DNA of 64,000 nucleotides from Faunimonas pinastri (GTDB lineage Bacteria > Pseudomonadota > Alphaproteobacteria > Rhizobiales > Afifellaceae). The stretch is from the NCBI RefSeq assembly GCF_900110915.1, contig NZ_FOFG01000003.1, positions 233,848-297,847 of the forward strand, read 5' to 3'. The notes under the pieces were generated by a model. That model was not told the origin of the DNA and did no database searches. It was given only the letters and a program-made list of their open reading frames with translations. The position numbers and the translations under genes are program-made. This document shows positions 35,832 through 44,704 of the stretch, in pieces. Numbering within the stretch: the first letter of the stretch is position 1; each line of letters begins with the position of its first letter.

Positions 35832-36989
35832 ATGCATTCCGTTCCCGATGCCGCGCGGATGAAGCGCGAACTGGCGGATCTTGTCGCGATCCGCAGCGAG
35901 AACCCGCCCGGCCGCGAGGTCGAGGCCGCCGATTACGTGGCGGCGAAGCTCCGCGAGATGGGGCTTGAGGTCACGCTCGACGAATACAAGCCGGGCCGCG
36001 TCAATGTCGAAGCCGTCCTCCTGAACGGGCCGGGGCCGGTCTTCGCATTCAACACGCACATGGACGTCGTGCCGGTGGGCGAGGGCTGGAGCAGCGATCC
36101 CTTTATCCTGCGCGAAGACGGCGGCCGGCTCTACGGACGCGGCGCCTGCGACTGCAAGGGCCCGCTCGCCTCCATGCTGGAAGCCGTCCGCATGCTCGCC
36201 GCCAGCCGCGAAAGCTGGTCCGGGACGCTGCTCGCGATCTTCGTCGCCGACGAGGAAATCGCCAGCGAAGGCGCCAAGCATTACGCCGCCAAGCGCCCGA
36301 AGATCGACTTCGCGGTGGTGGGCGAGCCGACCAGCAACACGATCTACAGCGCCCACAAGGGCAGCCTTCGCCCCGTGGTTCGCGTGCACGGCGTTCCCGC
36401 CCATTCCGGCACGCCGCATCTCGGCGAAAACGCGGTGCTGCGCGCCGGCCAGCTTCTGGGCATGGTCGCGGAGGAGCACGAGAACGCCGTCCGTCGTCGC
36501 CATCACCCGCTGGTGGGCGAGGCGAGCCTGACGGTGACGCGCATCCATGGCGGCCACGCCGACAACGTGCTGCCCGGCGCCTGCGAATTGCTGCTGGACC
36601 GCCGCATGGTGCCGGGCGAGGACGAGGACGCGGTCAAGGCGGATCTCGCCGATCTGCTGGTTCGCGCCAACGCACGTTTCGGCCTGCGCGCCGAGATCAC
36701 CGACTGGAAGGCGACCACCGGCGGCGCGACCGAAACGGCGGCCGACCGCCCGGTGGTTCGGAAGAGCCTCGACGTGGCGAGACGGCGCGGCATCGCGGAG
36801 CCCGGTCCCTTCGGCTTCCAGGGCGGCTGCGATCTCGTCCATTTCCGCGCAACCGGGGCGGAAGGCGTCGTCATCGGCCCAGGCTCGCTCTCCGTCGCCC
36901 ATAAGGCGGACGAGTTCGTGCCCGTCGACGAGTTCGTCACCTCCAGCCTGATCTATCGCGACGTCGCCGCCGCGATGCTGTCCTCCTGA
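35832..36989 (+). CDS. M20 family metallohydrolase (ArgE/DapE type)
   Basis: The 385-residue protein has the di-zinc site of the M20 family: His76 and Asp78 (NTHMDVV), Asp107 (GACDCKG), and Glu141-Glu142 (ADEEIAS), with the lid dimerisation domain around residues 175-290. Family members remove N-acyl groups from amino acids or cleave dipeptides in the cytoplasm. It directly follows an amino-acid importer, so it probably deacylates or hydrolyses the imported compound. Confidence 0.9.
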   Translation: MHSVPDAARMKRELADLVAIRSENPPGREVEAADYVAAKLREMGLEVTLDEYKPGRVNVEAVLLNGPGPVFAFNTHMDVVPVGEGWSSDPFILREDGGRLYGRGACDCKGPLASMLEAVRMLAASRESWSGTLLAIFVADEEIASEGAKHYAAKRPKIDFAVVGEPTSNTIYSAHKGSLRPVVRVHGVPAHSGTPHLGENAVLRAGQLLGMVAEEHENAVRRRHHPLVGEASLTVTRIHGGHADNVLPGACELLLDRRMVPGEDEDAVKADLADLLVRANARFGLRAEITDWKATTGGATETAADRPVVRKSLDVARRRGIAEPGPFGFQGGCDLVHFRATGAEGVVIGPGSLSVAHKADEFVPVDEFVTSSLIYRDVAAAMLSS

Positions 36990-37009
36990 TCGACGGAGCG
37001 CGGAGGATC

Positions 37010-38110
37010 ATGCGCCTTTCCCTGCACCGGGCAATGCTGACCTATCGCGGCGGCCTGCTCCTGCACACCGCATCGTCCGGAAAGGTCCCCGGCCTCGATA
37101 CGCTCTATCTCCGGATCGAGGACGAAGACGGCGCCGTGGCGACGGGCGAGGTGCGGATCAACATCGCCTATCTCAACGGCATCCCGGCCGAAGCCGTGGT
37201 GGCGGAAGCGCTCCGCGTGCTGCCGGGGCTGGGCTTGTCCGGCGATCCCGCCACTCTGCTGGATGCGCCTCCCCCGGCATTGCGGGAGGCGAGCGCGCCT
37301 CTCCGCATGCTGGTGGACATGGCGCTGCACGATCGCTGGGGCAAGCTGGCGAACCGCCCAGTCGCCGGTCTCCTGGCCGGTGCCGATCCGGCGGGCGGGA
37401 CGACCTATCCCAGCAACCAGACGCTGTTCATCTCCGACGACGCGACCTTCCTGCGTCAGGCCGAGGCTTACGTCGAGCGCGGCTTCCGCGACCTGAAGGT
37501 CCGCATCGGCGGCGGCGACTTTGCCGGCGACGTCGCCCGCATACGGCTGCTGCGCGAGCGCTTCGGCGCGGACGTGAAGATCGCCGCCGATGCGAACGGT
37601 TCCTGGTCGCATGAGGAGGCGCGGCGAAATCTCGATGCGCTCGCCGCCTTCGGTCTCGCCTATGTCGAGCAGCCGGTGCCGCCGGGTCCCTTCGAGCCGA
37701 TCGCCGAACTGGCGGAGGCGACCCCGGTCCCGGTGATGCTCGACGAGAGCGTGAAGGGTGACGACGACGTGGCGTGGCTCGCGCGGGGCGGCCACCGCCT
37801 CATGGCGCATCTGAAGCTGGTGAAGCTCGGCGGTCTTCGCCCCGCTCTGCGTGCCGGGCAGGCGCTGGCGGCGGCGGGCGTGCCCTTCATGATCGGCCAG
37901 ATGAACGAAGGCGGTCTCGCCACCGCCGCCGCTTTGCATCTTTGCGCGGCGCTGAAGCCGCGCTTCGCCGAACTCTATGGGGCCGACGGCATCGCCGACG
38001 ATCCCGCGCCGGGGCTCATCTATCGCGACGGCGTGGTGACCGCCCCCGATGCGCCCGGCCTCGGCCTTCCTTTCGCGCGCGAGCGCACCGACACCCTGTG
38101 GGAGAATTGA
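37010..38110 (+). CDS. Enolase-superfamily enzyme (mandelate racemase/muconate lactonizing, dipeptide epimerase-like)
   Basis: The 366-residue protein has the capping domain followed by the barrel. The K-x-K position reads LKVRIG, so the second Lys is Arg. Metal ligands are Asp in ADANGSW, Glu in YVEQPVP and Asp/Glu in LDESVKGDDD. The opposite-face lysine is in HLKLVKLGG. Members epimerise dipeptides or N-acyl amino acids or act on muconate and sugar acids. Placed between M20 and M24 genes, a role as racemase for an N-acyl amino acid or dipeptide is likely. GGAGGA precedes the ATG. Confidence 0.84.
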   Translation: MRLSLHRAMLTYRGGLLLHTASSGKVPGLDTLYLRIEDEDGAVATGEVRINIAYLNGIPAEAVVAEALRVLPGLGLSGDPATLLDAPPPALREASAPLRMLVDMALHDRWGKLANRPVAGLLAGADPAGGTTYPSNQTLFISDDATFLRQAEAYVERGFRDLKVRIGGGDFAGDVARIRLLRERFGADVKIAADANGSWSHEEARRNLDALAAFGLAYVEQPVPPGPFEPIAELAEATPVPVMLDESVKGDDDVAWLARGGHRLMAHLKLVKLGGLRPALRAGQALAAAGVPFMIGQMNEGGLATAAALHLCAALKPRFAELYGADGIADDPAPGLIYRDGVVTAPDAPGLGLPFARERTDTLWEN

Positions 38111-38115
38111 GAACC

Positions 38116-39285
38116 ATGAATATCGGCAGCGTCGTTCAGGGCTCCGAATCCGCCTTCCCGAAAAGCGAGTATGAGGGGCGCGTCGCCCGCGCCCGCGAAG
38201 GTCTTGCTGCGGCAGGCCTCGACGTCATGGTTGTGACCGGGCCGGAGAACATCTTCTATCTCACGGGCCAGCAGACGCCCGGCTATTACACGTTCCAGGC
38301 GCTGGTGCTGCCGGTCGATGGCGATCCGGTCTTCGTGATCCGCCAGCTGGAATATTTCAACTTCATCGCCAACACCTTCATCTCCGATGCGGCGATCTAC
38401 CAGGACGGCGAGGATCCCGTCGGCTTCCTGACCAAAGTCATCCGCGAGCGTGGCCTTGCCGGCAAGCGCGTGGCGATCGACAAGCGCGGCTGGTTCCTGC
38501 CCATTACCGTCTACGAGGCGCTGCAGGACGCGCTGGGCGCCATCGGCGATGCTGCCGGCATCGTGGAGAAGCTCCGCGCGGTGAAGTCGCCGCTGGAGCT
38601 GGAGAAACTCGACCGCTCCGCGTCCTATGTCGATGCGGGCATGAAGGCCGGGCTCGCCGCCATCAGTGTCGGCGCGACGGAGAACGACCTCGTCGCCGCG
38701 ATGCTGGGCTCGGCGATTGCCGCCGGCTCGGAATATCTCGGCATGGAGCCGCTGGTGTCGTCCGGCCCGCGCTGCGGCGTGCCGCACGGCACGTGGAAGC
38801 GCCGCCGCATCGAGGCGGGCGATCCGGTCTTCCTGGAAATGGCCGCCTGCCATGACCGCTATCATGCCGCGCTGATGCGCTCGGCCTGGATCGGCACGCC
38901 GCCGGCCGAGGCCGCCGACATGATGAAGGTCTGCCAGGAGGCGCTTGCCGTTTCTCTGGAAACGATCCGCCCGGGCGTCGCCTGCGAGGTGCCGCACAAT
39001 GCCTGCCAGGCCGTGATCGACAAGGCCGGCTATACCGACGCCTTCCGCAAACGCCTCGGCTACAGCGTCGGTATCTCCTTCGCGCCCGACTGGGGCGAGG
39101 GCGCGATCCTCAGCCTGAACAAGGGCGTGACGACGCCGCTGGAGCCCGGCATGGCGTTCCACCTGCCTCCGGCGCTCCGGATCTACGGCCAGTTCACCGT
39201 CGGAGTCAGCGAGACCATCGTCGTGACGGACACCGGCTACCGCGCGCTCGGAACCATCGACCGCGCGCTGCTGCAGGTCGCCTGA
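38116..39285 (+). CDS. M24 family hydrolase, creatinase / ectoine hydrolase (DoeA)-like
   Basis: The 389-residue protein has a creatinase N-terminal domain (MVVTGPENIFYLTGQQTPGYYTFQALVLP) and a pita-bread C-terminal domain. The aminopeptidase metal ligands are not kept: where GYxxDxTRT is expected it reads HDRYHAALMRS. It retains GISFAPDWGEG and VSETIVVT. This fits the metal-free creatinase/DoeA branch, which opens C-N bonds in creatine or the ectoine ring, rather than a true Xaa-Pro peptidase. The start lies 5 bases after the previous stop. Ectoine itself is not proven, as the other ectoine genes are missing. Confidence 0.82.
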   Translation: MNIGSVVQGSESAFPKSEYEGRVARAREGLAAAGLDVMVVTGPENIFYLTGQQTPGYYTFQALVLPVDGDPVFVIRQLEYFNFIANTFISDAAIYQDGEDPVGFLTKVIRERGLAGKRVAIDKRGWFLPITVYEALQDALGAIGDAAGIVEKLRAVKSPLELEKLDRSASYVDAGMKAGLAAISVGATENDLVAAMLGSAIAAGSEYLGMEPLVSSGPRCGVPHGTWKRRRIEAGDPVFLEMAACHDRYHAALMRSAWIGTPPAEAADMMKVCQEALAVSLETIRPGVACEVPHNACQAVIDKAGYTDAFRKRLGYSVGISFAPDWGEGAILSLNKGVTTPLEPGMAFHLPPALRIYGQFTVGVSETIVVTDTGYRALGTIDRALLQVA

Positions 39286-39337
39286 TCGCACCCACCACCC
39301 TTCCGCACTCCTTCCCATCACCTTCGAAGAGACCATC

Positions 39338-40261
39338 ATGAAGAATATCGAGGAAAGCCGCGCCCGGTTGAAGGGCATCTTCAACATCACCGTCACTCCG
39401 TTCACCCCGGCCGGGGAAATCGACAAGGCGGGAATCGCCCGCTCCGTCGAGCGTGTCATCGGCCTCGGCTATGACGGCGTGCTCATCGGCGGGACCTATG
39501 GCGAATTCCCCGCCATGAGCACGGGGGAGCGGGCCGATCTCTTCCGCCACGTCATGGACGTCGTGCAGGACCGCGTGCCGGTCATGCTCTGCTCCGCCGG
39601 CTCGGATGCCCGCGTCGTGCGCGAACTGACGGAGCTTGCCGGCGATCTCGGCGGCCTGCCCATGGTAACGCCGCCCTTCGTCTCGGAAGTCACCGACGAG
39701 CAGATCGTCTCCTTCTTCAAGGACATCGCGCCGGTCTCCAAGACGGGCATCCTCGTCTACAACGCGCCGGGCATCGGCATCACGCTGGCGCCCGACGTGC
39801 TGGAGCGGCTGGCCGACATGCCGGAAGCCGTGGGCATCAAGCAGGGCGACCTCTCGGTGACGGCCATCGACCGCATCGCCAATCGTCTCGGTGGCCGCAT
39901 TCGCCTGTTCTGCGCCTCCGATCTCGCCTTCCTCGGGCCGATGATGGCCGGCTTCGACGGTATCAGTTCCACCAACAGCTGCGCCCTGCCGGAACTGATC
40001 CTGGAAACCTACCGCGCGCTGGAACGTGGCGATGCGCATTCCGCGCGCGACCTGCACCGGCTCTGGTACGATTTCCGTGCGCTGGCGCGCCGCCACGGGC
40101 AGCCGCAGACGACCAAGGCGGCGATGAACCTACGCGGCTTCGACGGCGGCTCCGTGCGCCTGCCGCTCCGCGACCTGCCGGAAGCGGTGAAAGCGGAGAT
40201 CGCCGCGGTTCTGGGCAAGCTTGCCAACGAGCCCTCGGCCCGCCTCAGCCTCGCGGCCTGA
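39338..40261 (+). CDS. DapA/NanA family aldolase-lyase
   Basis: The 307-residue TIM-barrel protein has the Schiff-base lysine Lys168 (GIKQGD) and the partner Tyr141 (VYNAPG). The carboxylate motif reads GGTYGEF instead of GTTGE, so it is not a canonical dihydrodipicolinate synthase. It probably cleaves or condenses a 2-oxo acid derivative as part of catabolism. It is the last gene of the importer operon; two stacked terminators follow. Confidence 0.88.
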   Translation: MKNIEESRARLKGIFNITVTPFTPAGEIDKAGIARSVERVIGLGYDGVLIGGTYGEFPAMSTGERADLFRHVMDVVQDRVPVMLCSAGSDARVVRELTELAGDLGGLPMVTPPFVSEVTDEQIVSFFKDIAPVSKTGILVYNAPGIGITLAPDVLERLADMPEAVGIKQGDLSVTAIDRIANRLGGRIRLFCASDLAFLGPMMAGFDGISSTNSCALPELILETYRALERGDAHSARDLHRLWYDFRALARRHGQPQTTKAAMNLRGFDGGSVRLPLRDLPEAVKAEIAAVLGKLANEPSARLSLAA

Positions 40262-40268
40262 CACGAAA

Positions 40269-40293
40269 AAGCCGGCGCTCGAGGCGCCGGCTT
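40269..40293 (-). terminator. Intrinsic terminator of the aminotransferase gene
   Basis: A 10-bp perfect stem AAGCCGGCGC (40269-40278) / GCGCCGGCTT (40284-40293), loop TCGAG. Read on the minus strand, the stem is followed by TTTTTCG, so it terminates the leftward aminotransferase transcript. It may also act weakly rightwards. Confidence 0.75.
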
Positions 40294-40309
40294 CATGCTT
40301 TCGCGAAAG

Positions 40310-40333
40310 AAAGGCGGCTCAGGCCGCCTTTTT
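40310..40333 (+). terminator. Intrinsic terminator of the importer operon
   Basis: A 9-bp perfect stem AAAGGCGGC (40310-40318) / GCCGCCTTT (40323-40331), loop TCAG, followed by TT to give a five-T run. The right arm lies inside the last codons of the convergent aminotransferase gene, so this terminator shares sequence with coding DNA. Confidence 0.72.
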
Positions 40334-41551
40334 GATGCGCAGCCGACCGCAGGCCGCGGTGATGCGGGCGCAGGCCTCGCGCAGCACGTCCGTATCCACG
40401 GCGTAGGCGATCCGGAGATGGCCGGGCGCGCCGAAGGCGGAGCCGTGGACGGTGCCGACATGCGCTTCTTCCAGAAGATAGCCAGCGACATCGAGGTCGC
40501 TGCCCAGCACCTTGCCGCTCGCCGTCGCGGAACCGATGAGGCCGCTACAGTCGGCGAAGACGTAGAAGGCGCCGTCCGGCGTGTCGGCTTCGAGGCCCGG
40601 CGTGGCGGCGACCATGTCCATCACGATGTCGCGGCGGTCGCGCAGGATGGAGATCCATTCCGCCATGAAGCCGAGATCGCCCGTCAGCGCGGCAACGGCT
40701 GCGGCCTGGCTGATCGTCGATGGGTTGGACGTGCTCTGCGACTGCAGGATCTCCATGGCCGAGATCAGCCAGGCCGGGCCGCCGGCATAGCCGATGCGCC
40801 AGCCGGTCATCGAATAGCCCTTGGAAACGCCGTTGATCGTCAGCGTGCGGTCGAACAACGCGGGCTCCAGCGCCGCTGGAGTGGCGAAGGGGCCGGCGAA
40901 GCGGAGATGCTCGTAGATGTCGTCGGCCATGACAAGCACGTCGGGATGGGCGACGAGAATATCGGTCAGCCGCTTCATCGCTTCCGGCGAATAGACCGCG
41001 CCCGTGGGATTGTTCGGTGAATTCAGTACAACCCAGCGCGTCTTCGGTGTGATGGCGGCCCGGAGCGCGTCCGGTTGCAGCACCCAGCCTTCGGAGCGTG
41101 TGGTCTCGACGATCACGGGCTCGCCGCCGGCCAGCCGGATCATGTCGGGATAGGAAACCCAGTAGGGGGCCGGGATGATCACCTCGTCGCCCGGCGAAAG
41201 GGTGGCGAGGAAAGCGTTGAAGATGAGCTGCTTGGCGCCGGCCCCGGCGATGATCTCGCGCGGCTCGTAGGAAAGCTGGTTCTCGCGCAGGAACTTGGCC
41301 GCTATCGCCGCCTTCAGGTCCGCCGTGCCGGAGACGGCCGTGTACTTCGTCTCGCCATTACGGATCGCGGCGATGCCGGCATCGGCGATGGCCGGGGGCG
41401 TCGGGAAATCGAGCTCGCCCTCGCCGAGATTGACCACTGCGTGCCCGGCGCTCTTCAGCGAGCGGACCTTGTTGGAGATCTCGGCGGTAGGCGACGCGCC
41501 GACGGAACTCATCCGTGGCGCCAGACGGGGAGCCGGATGGGGAGGATTCAT
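40319..41551 (-). CDS. Class I/II pyridoxal phosphate aminotransferase (aspartate aminotransferase-like)
   Basis: The 410-residue protein has Asn181 (NSPNNPTG), Asp210 (VMADDIYEHL), Tyr213, Lys244 as the Schiff base (NGVSKGYSMTGWRIGY) and Arg near the C-terminus, the full fold-type I set of the AspC/alanine subgroup Ib. ATG at 41551 is preceded by AAGGTGG; the frame upstream adds 35 unconvincing residues. It probably removes the amino group from the amino acid released by the neighbouring operon. It diverges from the amidotransferase gene. Confidence 0.9.
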   Translation of the reverse strand: MNPPHPAPRLAPRMSSVGASPTAEISNKVRSLKSAGHAVVNLGEGELDFPTPPAIADAGIAAIRNGETKYTAVSGTADLKAAIAAKFLRENQLSYEPREIIAGAGAKQLIFNAFLATLSPGDEVIIPAPYWVSYPDMIRLAGGEPVIVETTRSEGWVLQPDALRAAITPKTRWVVLNSPNNPTGAVYSPEAMKRLTDILVAHPDVLVMADDIYEHLRFAGPFATPAALEPALFDRTLTINGVSKGYSMTGWRIGYAGGPAWLISAMEILQSQSTSNPSTISQAAAVAALTGDLGFMAEWISILRDRRDIVMDMVAATPGLEADTPDGAFYVFADCSGLIGSATASGKVLGSDLDVAGYLLEEAHVGTVHGSAFGAPGHLRIAYAVDTDVLREACARITAACGRLRIKKAA

Positions 41552-41585
41552 GAAACCACCTTTCGTGACTATCGCCCATGATTGT

Positions 41586-41605
41586 ATCGATGTAAGCATA
41601 TCGAT
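41586..41605. promoter_or_regulatory. Paired ATCGAT boxes in the divergent promoter region
   Basis: ATCGAT at 41586-41591 and again at 41600-41605 with an 8-base spacer, in an AT-richer patch between the divergent aminotransferase and amidotransferase genes. It forms a dyad of the kind bound by dimeric regulators; no regulator is adjacent. Weak evidence. Confidence 0.25.
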
Positions 41606-41711
41606 CAATTGTCCGGATGGGGAAATTTCGTGCAATCGCTCCGCAAGCGGTTCCATCGGCAGGTTTCCTGCTCGATCCCGCAGGCGTAAGTTTCGGAAAG
41701 GCTAAAGGCCC

Positions 41712-42881
41712 ATGCTGACCCTGGTGATCGACGGGACCGACCGCCCGGCGCTCTACGGCGCGGCCGCGGCACGGCTCGCTTATCGCGACGGCGCGCGCTT
41801 CATGCATTTGCCCGCGCGCTTCGACCTCGCCCGCGATCCCGATGCCGCCCAATATGTCCATGCTTCCGGCGGCCTCGGCCCGAGTGGGCTTTTCTTCGCC
41901 GAACGCAGCCTAGGAAAGACCGTCGAGCCGGCCTTGGACCTTGCGGCGATCATCGCGGCGGCGCGGGAGGAAAACGTCGTCGTTCCCGTCCATCCGCGCT
42001 TCGGGCAGTCGGCGGAAGCCGTTGCAGAACCGGCACGGGAGGCCGGAGTGTCGGTGCTGGTGGTCGACGTGCCGGTGGTCGACGATTGCCTCGGTCGAGG
42101 CCAGGCAACGGCCGGATCGGACGTTTCCATTCTCCTTGTCGGACGCGAGCGCGACCATCGCGATGTCTACCCGGCGGCGCTCGTGAGCTTGCAGGATGCG
42201 GCCTCGCAGCTCGGCCTGTCGCTGGCCGTCCGCTTCGGCGAGCCAGCCGGCCTCGTCGGCCCTGGAGCCGATGATATTCTTGCCGCCGCCGACGGCATCC
42301 TGCTGCCGGGCGGCTCCAGCATGTGCAACGTGCCCGCCCAGATCGCCGCTTCCCGCCATGCGCTGGAGAACGACATTCCCGTCCTTGGTCTCTGCCTCGG
42401 CATGCAGACCATGGCGACCGCCTTCGCCCAGAGGGCGCTCGCGACCGAGGCGGTAAACCTCGCCGAAGCCGATCCCGACGCGCCGATCAAGAGCTTCGTG
42501 GCCATGGCGGCTCTAGGCGGAGAAGCCTCGTTGCCCATCCATCGCACGGGTAATGCGGTGGGGCAGGCCCGTTCCGGCACGAAGCTTGCGTCTCTCATCG
42601 CCGGGGAGCCGATCCGGTTCCGCTACAATCACCGTTATTGCCTGGCGCCCGGGCTCCACGCGAAACTCCAGGAGGCCGGTCTGGTGATCAGTCTCGCCAG
42701 CCATGACGATCGCGTGGTCGACGGCATCGAGGTTCCCCGCCATCCCTTCTTCTGGGGCTTCCAGGGGCATCCCGAACTCGGGTTTCCGGCCGGCCGGCCG
42801 CATCCCGTCTTCATGGCCTTTCTCTCCGCCGCGAGGGAACGCGCCCAGCTTTCACATTCCACCACCACGGAGCAGAATTGA
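41712..42881 (+). CDS. Orphan class I glutamine amidotransferase resembling the CTP synthase glutaminase domain
   Basis: The 389-residue protein has Cys228 (GLCLGMQT), His353 and Glu355 (GFQGHPELG), and RFRYNHRYCLAP, which mirrors the ERHRHRYEV segment of CTP synthase. The synthetase domain of CTP synthase is absent. Instead there is an N-terminal region of about 130 residues without a recognised motif. It may donate ammonia to an unknown synthetase or hydrolyse a gamma-glutamyl amide (class C26-like). Its stop overlaps the SDR start by one base (TGATG). Confidence 0.75.
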   Translation: MLTLVIDGTDRPALYGAAAARLAYRDGARFMHLPARFDLARDPDAAQYVHASGGLGPSGLFFAERSLGKTVEPALDLAAIIAAAREENVVVPVHPRFGQSAEAVAEPAREAGVSVLVVDVPVVDDCLGRGQATAGSDVSILLVGRERDHRDVYPAALVSLQDAASQLGLSLAVRFGEPAGLVGPGADDILAAADGILLPGGSSMCNVPAQIAASRHALENDIPVLGLCLGMQTMATAFAQRALATEAVNLAEADPDAPIKSFVAMAALGGEASLPIHRTGNAVGQARSGTKLASLIAGEPIRFRYNHRYCLAPGLHAKLQEAGLVISLASHDDRVVDGIEVPRHPFFWGFQGHPELGFPAGRPHPVFMAFLSAARERAQLSHSTTTEQN

Positions 42882-43657
42882 TGGATCTTGGATTGAAGGG
42901 CCGGACGGCTCTCGTGCTCGGCTCAAGCCAGGGGTTGGGCCACGCGGTCGCCCGCTCGCTGGTCGAAGAGGGGGCTCAGGTCATCCTGACCGGCCGCTCG
43001 GCTGAGAAGCTGGCATCCGCCGCCGCCGAACTGGGCGCGGCCGACGCGGTGCGGACGGAAGAGCTGGACCTCGCCGATCCGGCATCCGTGCAGGCCCTGA
43101 TCGGCAAGCTCGGGGATCAGGTCATCGACATTCTCGTCCTGAATGGCGGTGGCCCGCCTCCGGGACCCGTCGCGGACGTCCAGTCGGAGGAATGGCGCCG
43201 CCAGTTCGCCGCCATGGTGGAAGCGCCGCTGGCCATCGCCGGCGCGGTCCTGCCCGGCATGCGCGCCCGCCGCTTCGGCAGGGTCATCGCGCTGGTTTCG
43301 TCCGGCGTGCAGCAGCCGATCCCCAATCTCGGCATCTCCAACACGCTGCGCGCGTCGATCATCGGCTGGGCGAAGACGCTGGCCGGCGAAGTGGCGGCCG
43401 ACGGCGTCACCGTGAATTCCGTGGTGCCGGGCCGCATCCATACCGCGCGCGTCGACCAGCTCGATGCAGCCGCAGCCAAGCGCACCAACCGGACGGCGGG
43501 CGAGGTGGCGGAAGCCTCGCGCAATTCCATCCCGATGAAGCGCTACGGCAAGCCGCAGGAATTCGCCGATGCCGTGGCCTTTCTGGCGAGCGAACGCGCT
43601 TCCTACATCACCGGCACGACGCTGCGCGTCGATGGCGGCATGATCGCCGGCATCTGA
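42881..43657 (+). CDS. SDR family oxidoreductase lacking the usual active-site Tyr
   Basis: The 258-residue protein has the NAD(P) motif VLGSSQGLGHAVARSL (residues 12-27), an altered NAG-type motif VLNGGGPPPG, the active-site Ser in LVSSGVQQP, and the C-terminal TGTTLRVDGGMIAGI. The Y-x-x-x-K motif is replaced by ISNTLRASIIGWAKTLA, a known SDR subgroup pattern in which Tyr is not at the usual place. It is coupled to the amidotransferase gene. Confidence 0.85.
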   Translation: MDLGLKGRTALVLGSSQGLGHAVARSLVEEGAQVILTGRSAEKLASAAAELGAADAVRTEELDLADPASVQALIGKLGDQVIDILVLNGGGPPPGPVADVQSEEWRRQFAAMVEAPLAIAGAVLPGMRARRFGRVIALVSSGVQQPIPNLGISNTLRASIIGWAKTLAGEVAADGVTVNSVVPGRIHTARVDQLDAAAAKRTNRTAGEVAEASRNSIPMKRYGKPQEFADAVAFLASERASYITGTTLRVDGGMIAGI

Positions 43658-43963
43658 CGCGGAACGGGGGAGGGTGGCCTTGCCTGCTTCAGGCAGCAGG
43701 CCGGGCAGGGCGGGTCACCCTCATCCCGGACGACGATCGCCGACGTGCGAAGAGCCGGTGCTGCGGCGGTCGCAACCCTCCACGTACAGCGTCCAGGTCA
43801 CCCGATGTCTCGGGTCTGGACTTTTGCTTGCGAGGCGGCGCTTGATCGCCTCGCCTCGCCTCGTCGTCGCCGCTACGCGGGTGCCACAGCGCTCCCGGCC
43901 AAAGGACCGGAAACAAGCCGGTCCCGCCAAGCGTCGCTTGAGAGGCAGTTATGGGCTGGCCCC
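43658..43963. other. Convergent intergenic region
   Basis: About 306 bases between the SDR (+) and the maleate-isomerase-like gene (-). I find no supported gene. A slightly T-rich patch near 43820 has no clear hairpin with a T-tract. Confidence 0.35.
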
Positions 43964-44704
43964 TCAGAGGCGCATCAGTTGCCCCCAGCGATCCGCCGCC
44001 TTTATTCCGGCCTCCCGCAGTGCGTGCCAGACCATGACCTGATTGCTGGTCAGGACCGGCCGTCCGAGCCGGTCTTCCAGCGACGCGATCAGTTCCGCGC
44101 TGCGCAGTGCGGTGCAGCTCAGGAAATACGCATCCGCGTCCGGATGCCGGTGCTTCAGCACCCAGTCCGCAAGGGTATCGGGCGAGAGCCGCGCCATCTC
44201 GTCGTTGGTATCGATGCCGAGGGAGGCTTCTCCCGCCACGTGGAGGCCGAGATGCTCCAGGAAAGCGATCTCGCGCCGGTGCACGGCTTCGATATAGGGC
44301 GTGAGCAGCACGACGCGCCGCGTGCCGAGCGCTTGAAAGGCGGCTTCGAGCGCGTCGGAGGTGACGAGGCCCTCGATGCCGGTGGCGCCTCCGATCCGCT
44401 CGCGGATCGCCGGGCCGGATGAGGGCGAGAACGTCGTCACGGCGGTGCAATGGAAGACGATCCGGTCGACCCGCGCGTCTGCAAGGAGCCGGGCGGCGTC
44501 CTCCACCCCCGCCTCCATGCGCTGCAACTCCGCTTCCGAGCTGCCGCGCAGGGCAAGCCTTGTGAAGAGTGCGCTCACCCCGGCCGGCAGCATCGCGTGG
44601 ATTTGCGGCTCGGCCACCACATTGCCGGAAGGAACGATGATCCCCATCCGCAGCCGGTCCCCATAGTCGATCGTCGGCCGCGCCCGAGCCGCGGGATCAG
44701 GCAC
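43964..44704 (-). CDS. Asp/Glu racemase superfamily protein, maleate cis-trans isomerase / arylmalonate decarboxylase-like
   Basis: The 246-residue protein has RMGIIVPSGNVVAEPQ at the N-terminus, then Cys in VFHCTAVTTFSP and Cys in FLSCTALRS, the pair used in cofactor-free maleate isomerase. The GTG at 44704 is the probable start; it overlaps the previous gene by 8 bases. ATG at 44647 is an alternative that would lose only a short N-terminal tail. It is the third gene of a leftward operon with a binding-protein-fold protein and an MFS carrier, perhaps a maleate-like diacid pathway. Confidence 0.85.
   Translation of the reverse strand: MPDPAARARPTIDYGDRLRMGIIVPSGNVVAEPQIHAMLPAGVSALFTRLALRGSSEAELQRMEAGVEDAARLLADARVDRIVFHCTAVTTFSPSSGPAIRERIGGATGIEGLVTSDALEAAFQALGTRRVVLLTPYIEAVHRREIAFLEHLGLHVAGEASLGIDTNDEMARLSPDTLADWVLKHRHPDADAYFLSCTALRSAELIASLEDRLGRPVLTSNQVMVWHALREAGIKAADRWGQLMRL

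Noticed and set aside
38116..39285. Xaa-Pro aminopeptidase assignment for the M24 gene
   Set aside because: The metal-binding Asp-Asp-His-Glu-Glu set is not conserved, so the creatinase/DoeA branch fits better.
39338..40261. Biosynthetic dihydrodipicolinate synthase (dapA)
   Set aside because: Schiff-base Lys and Tyr are present, but the GTTGE motif is altered to GTYGE and the gene sits in a catabolic operon.
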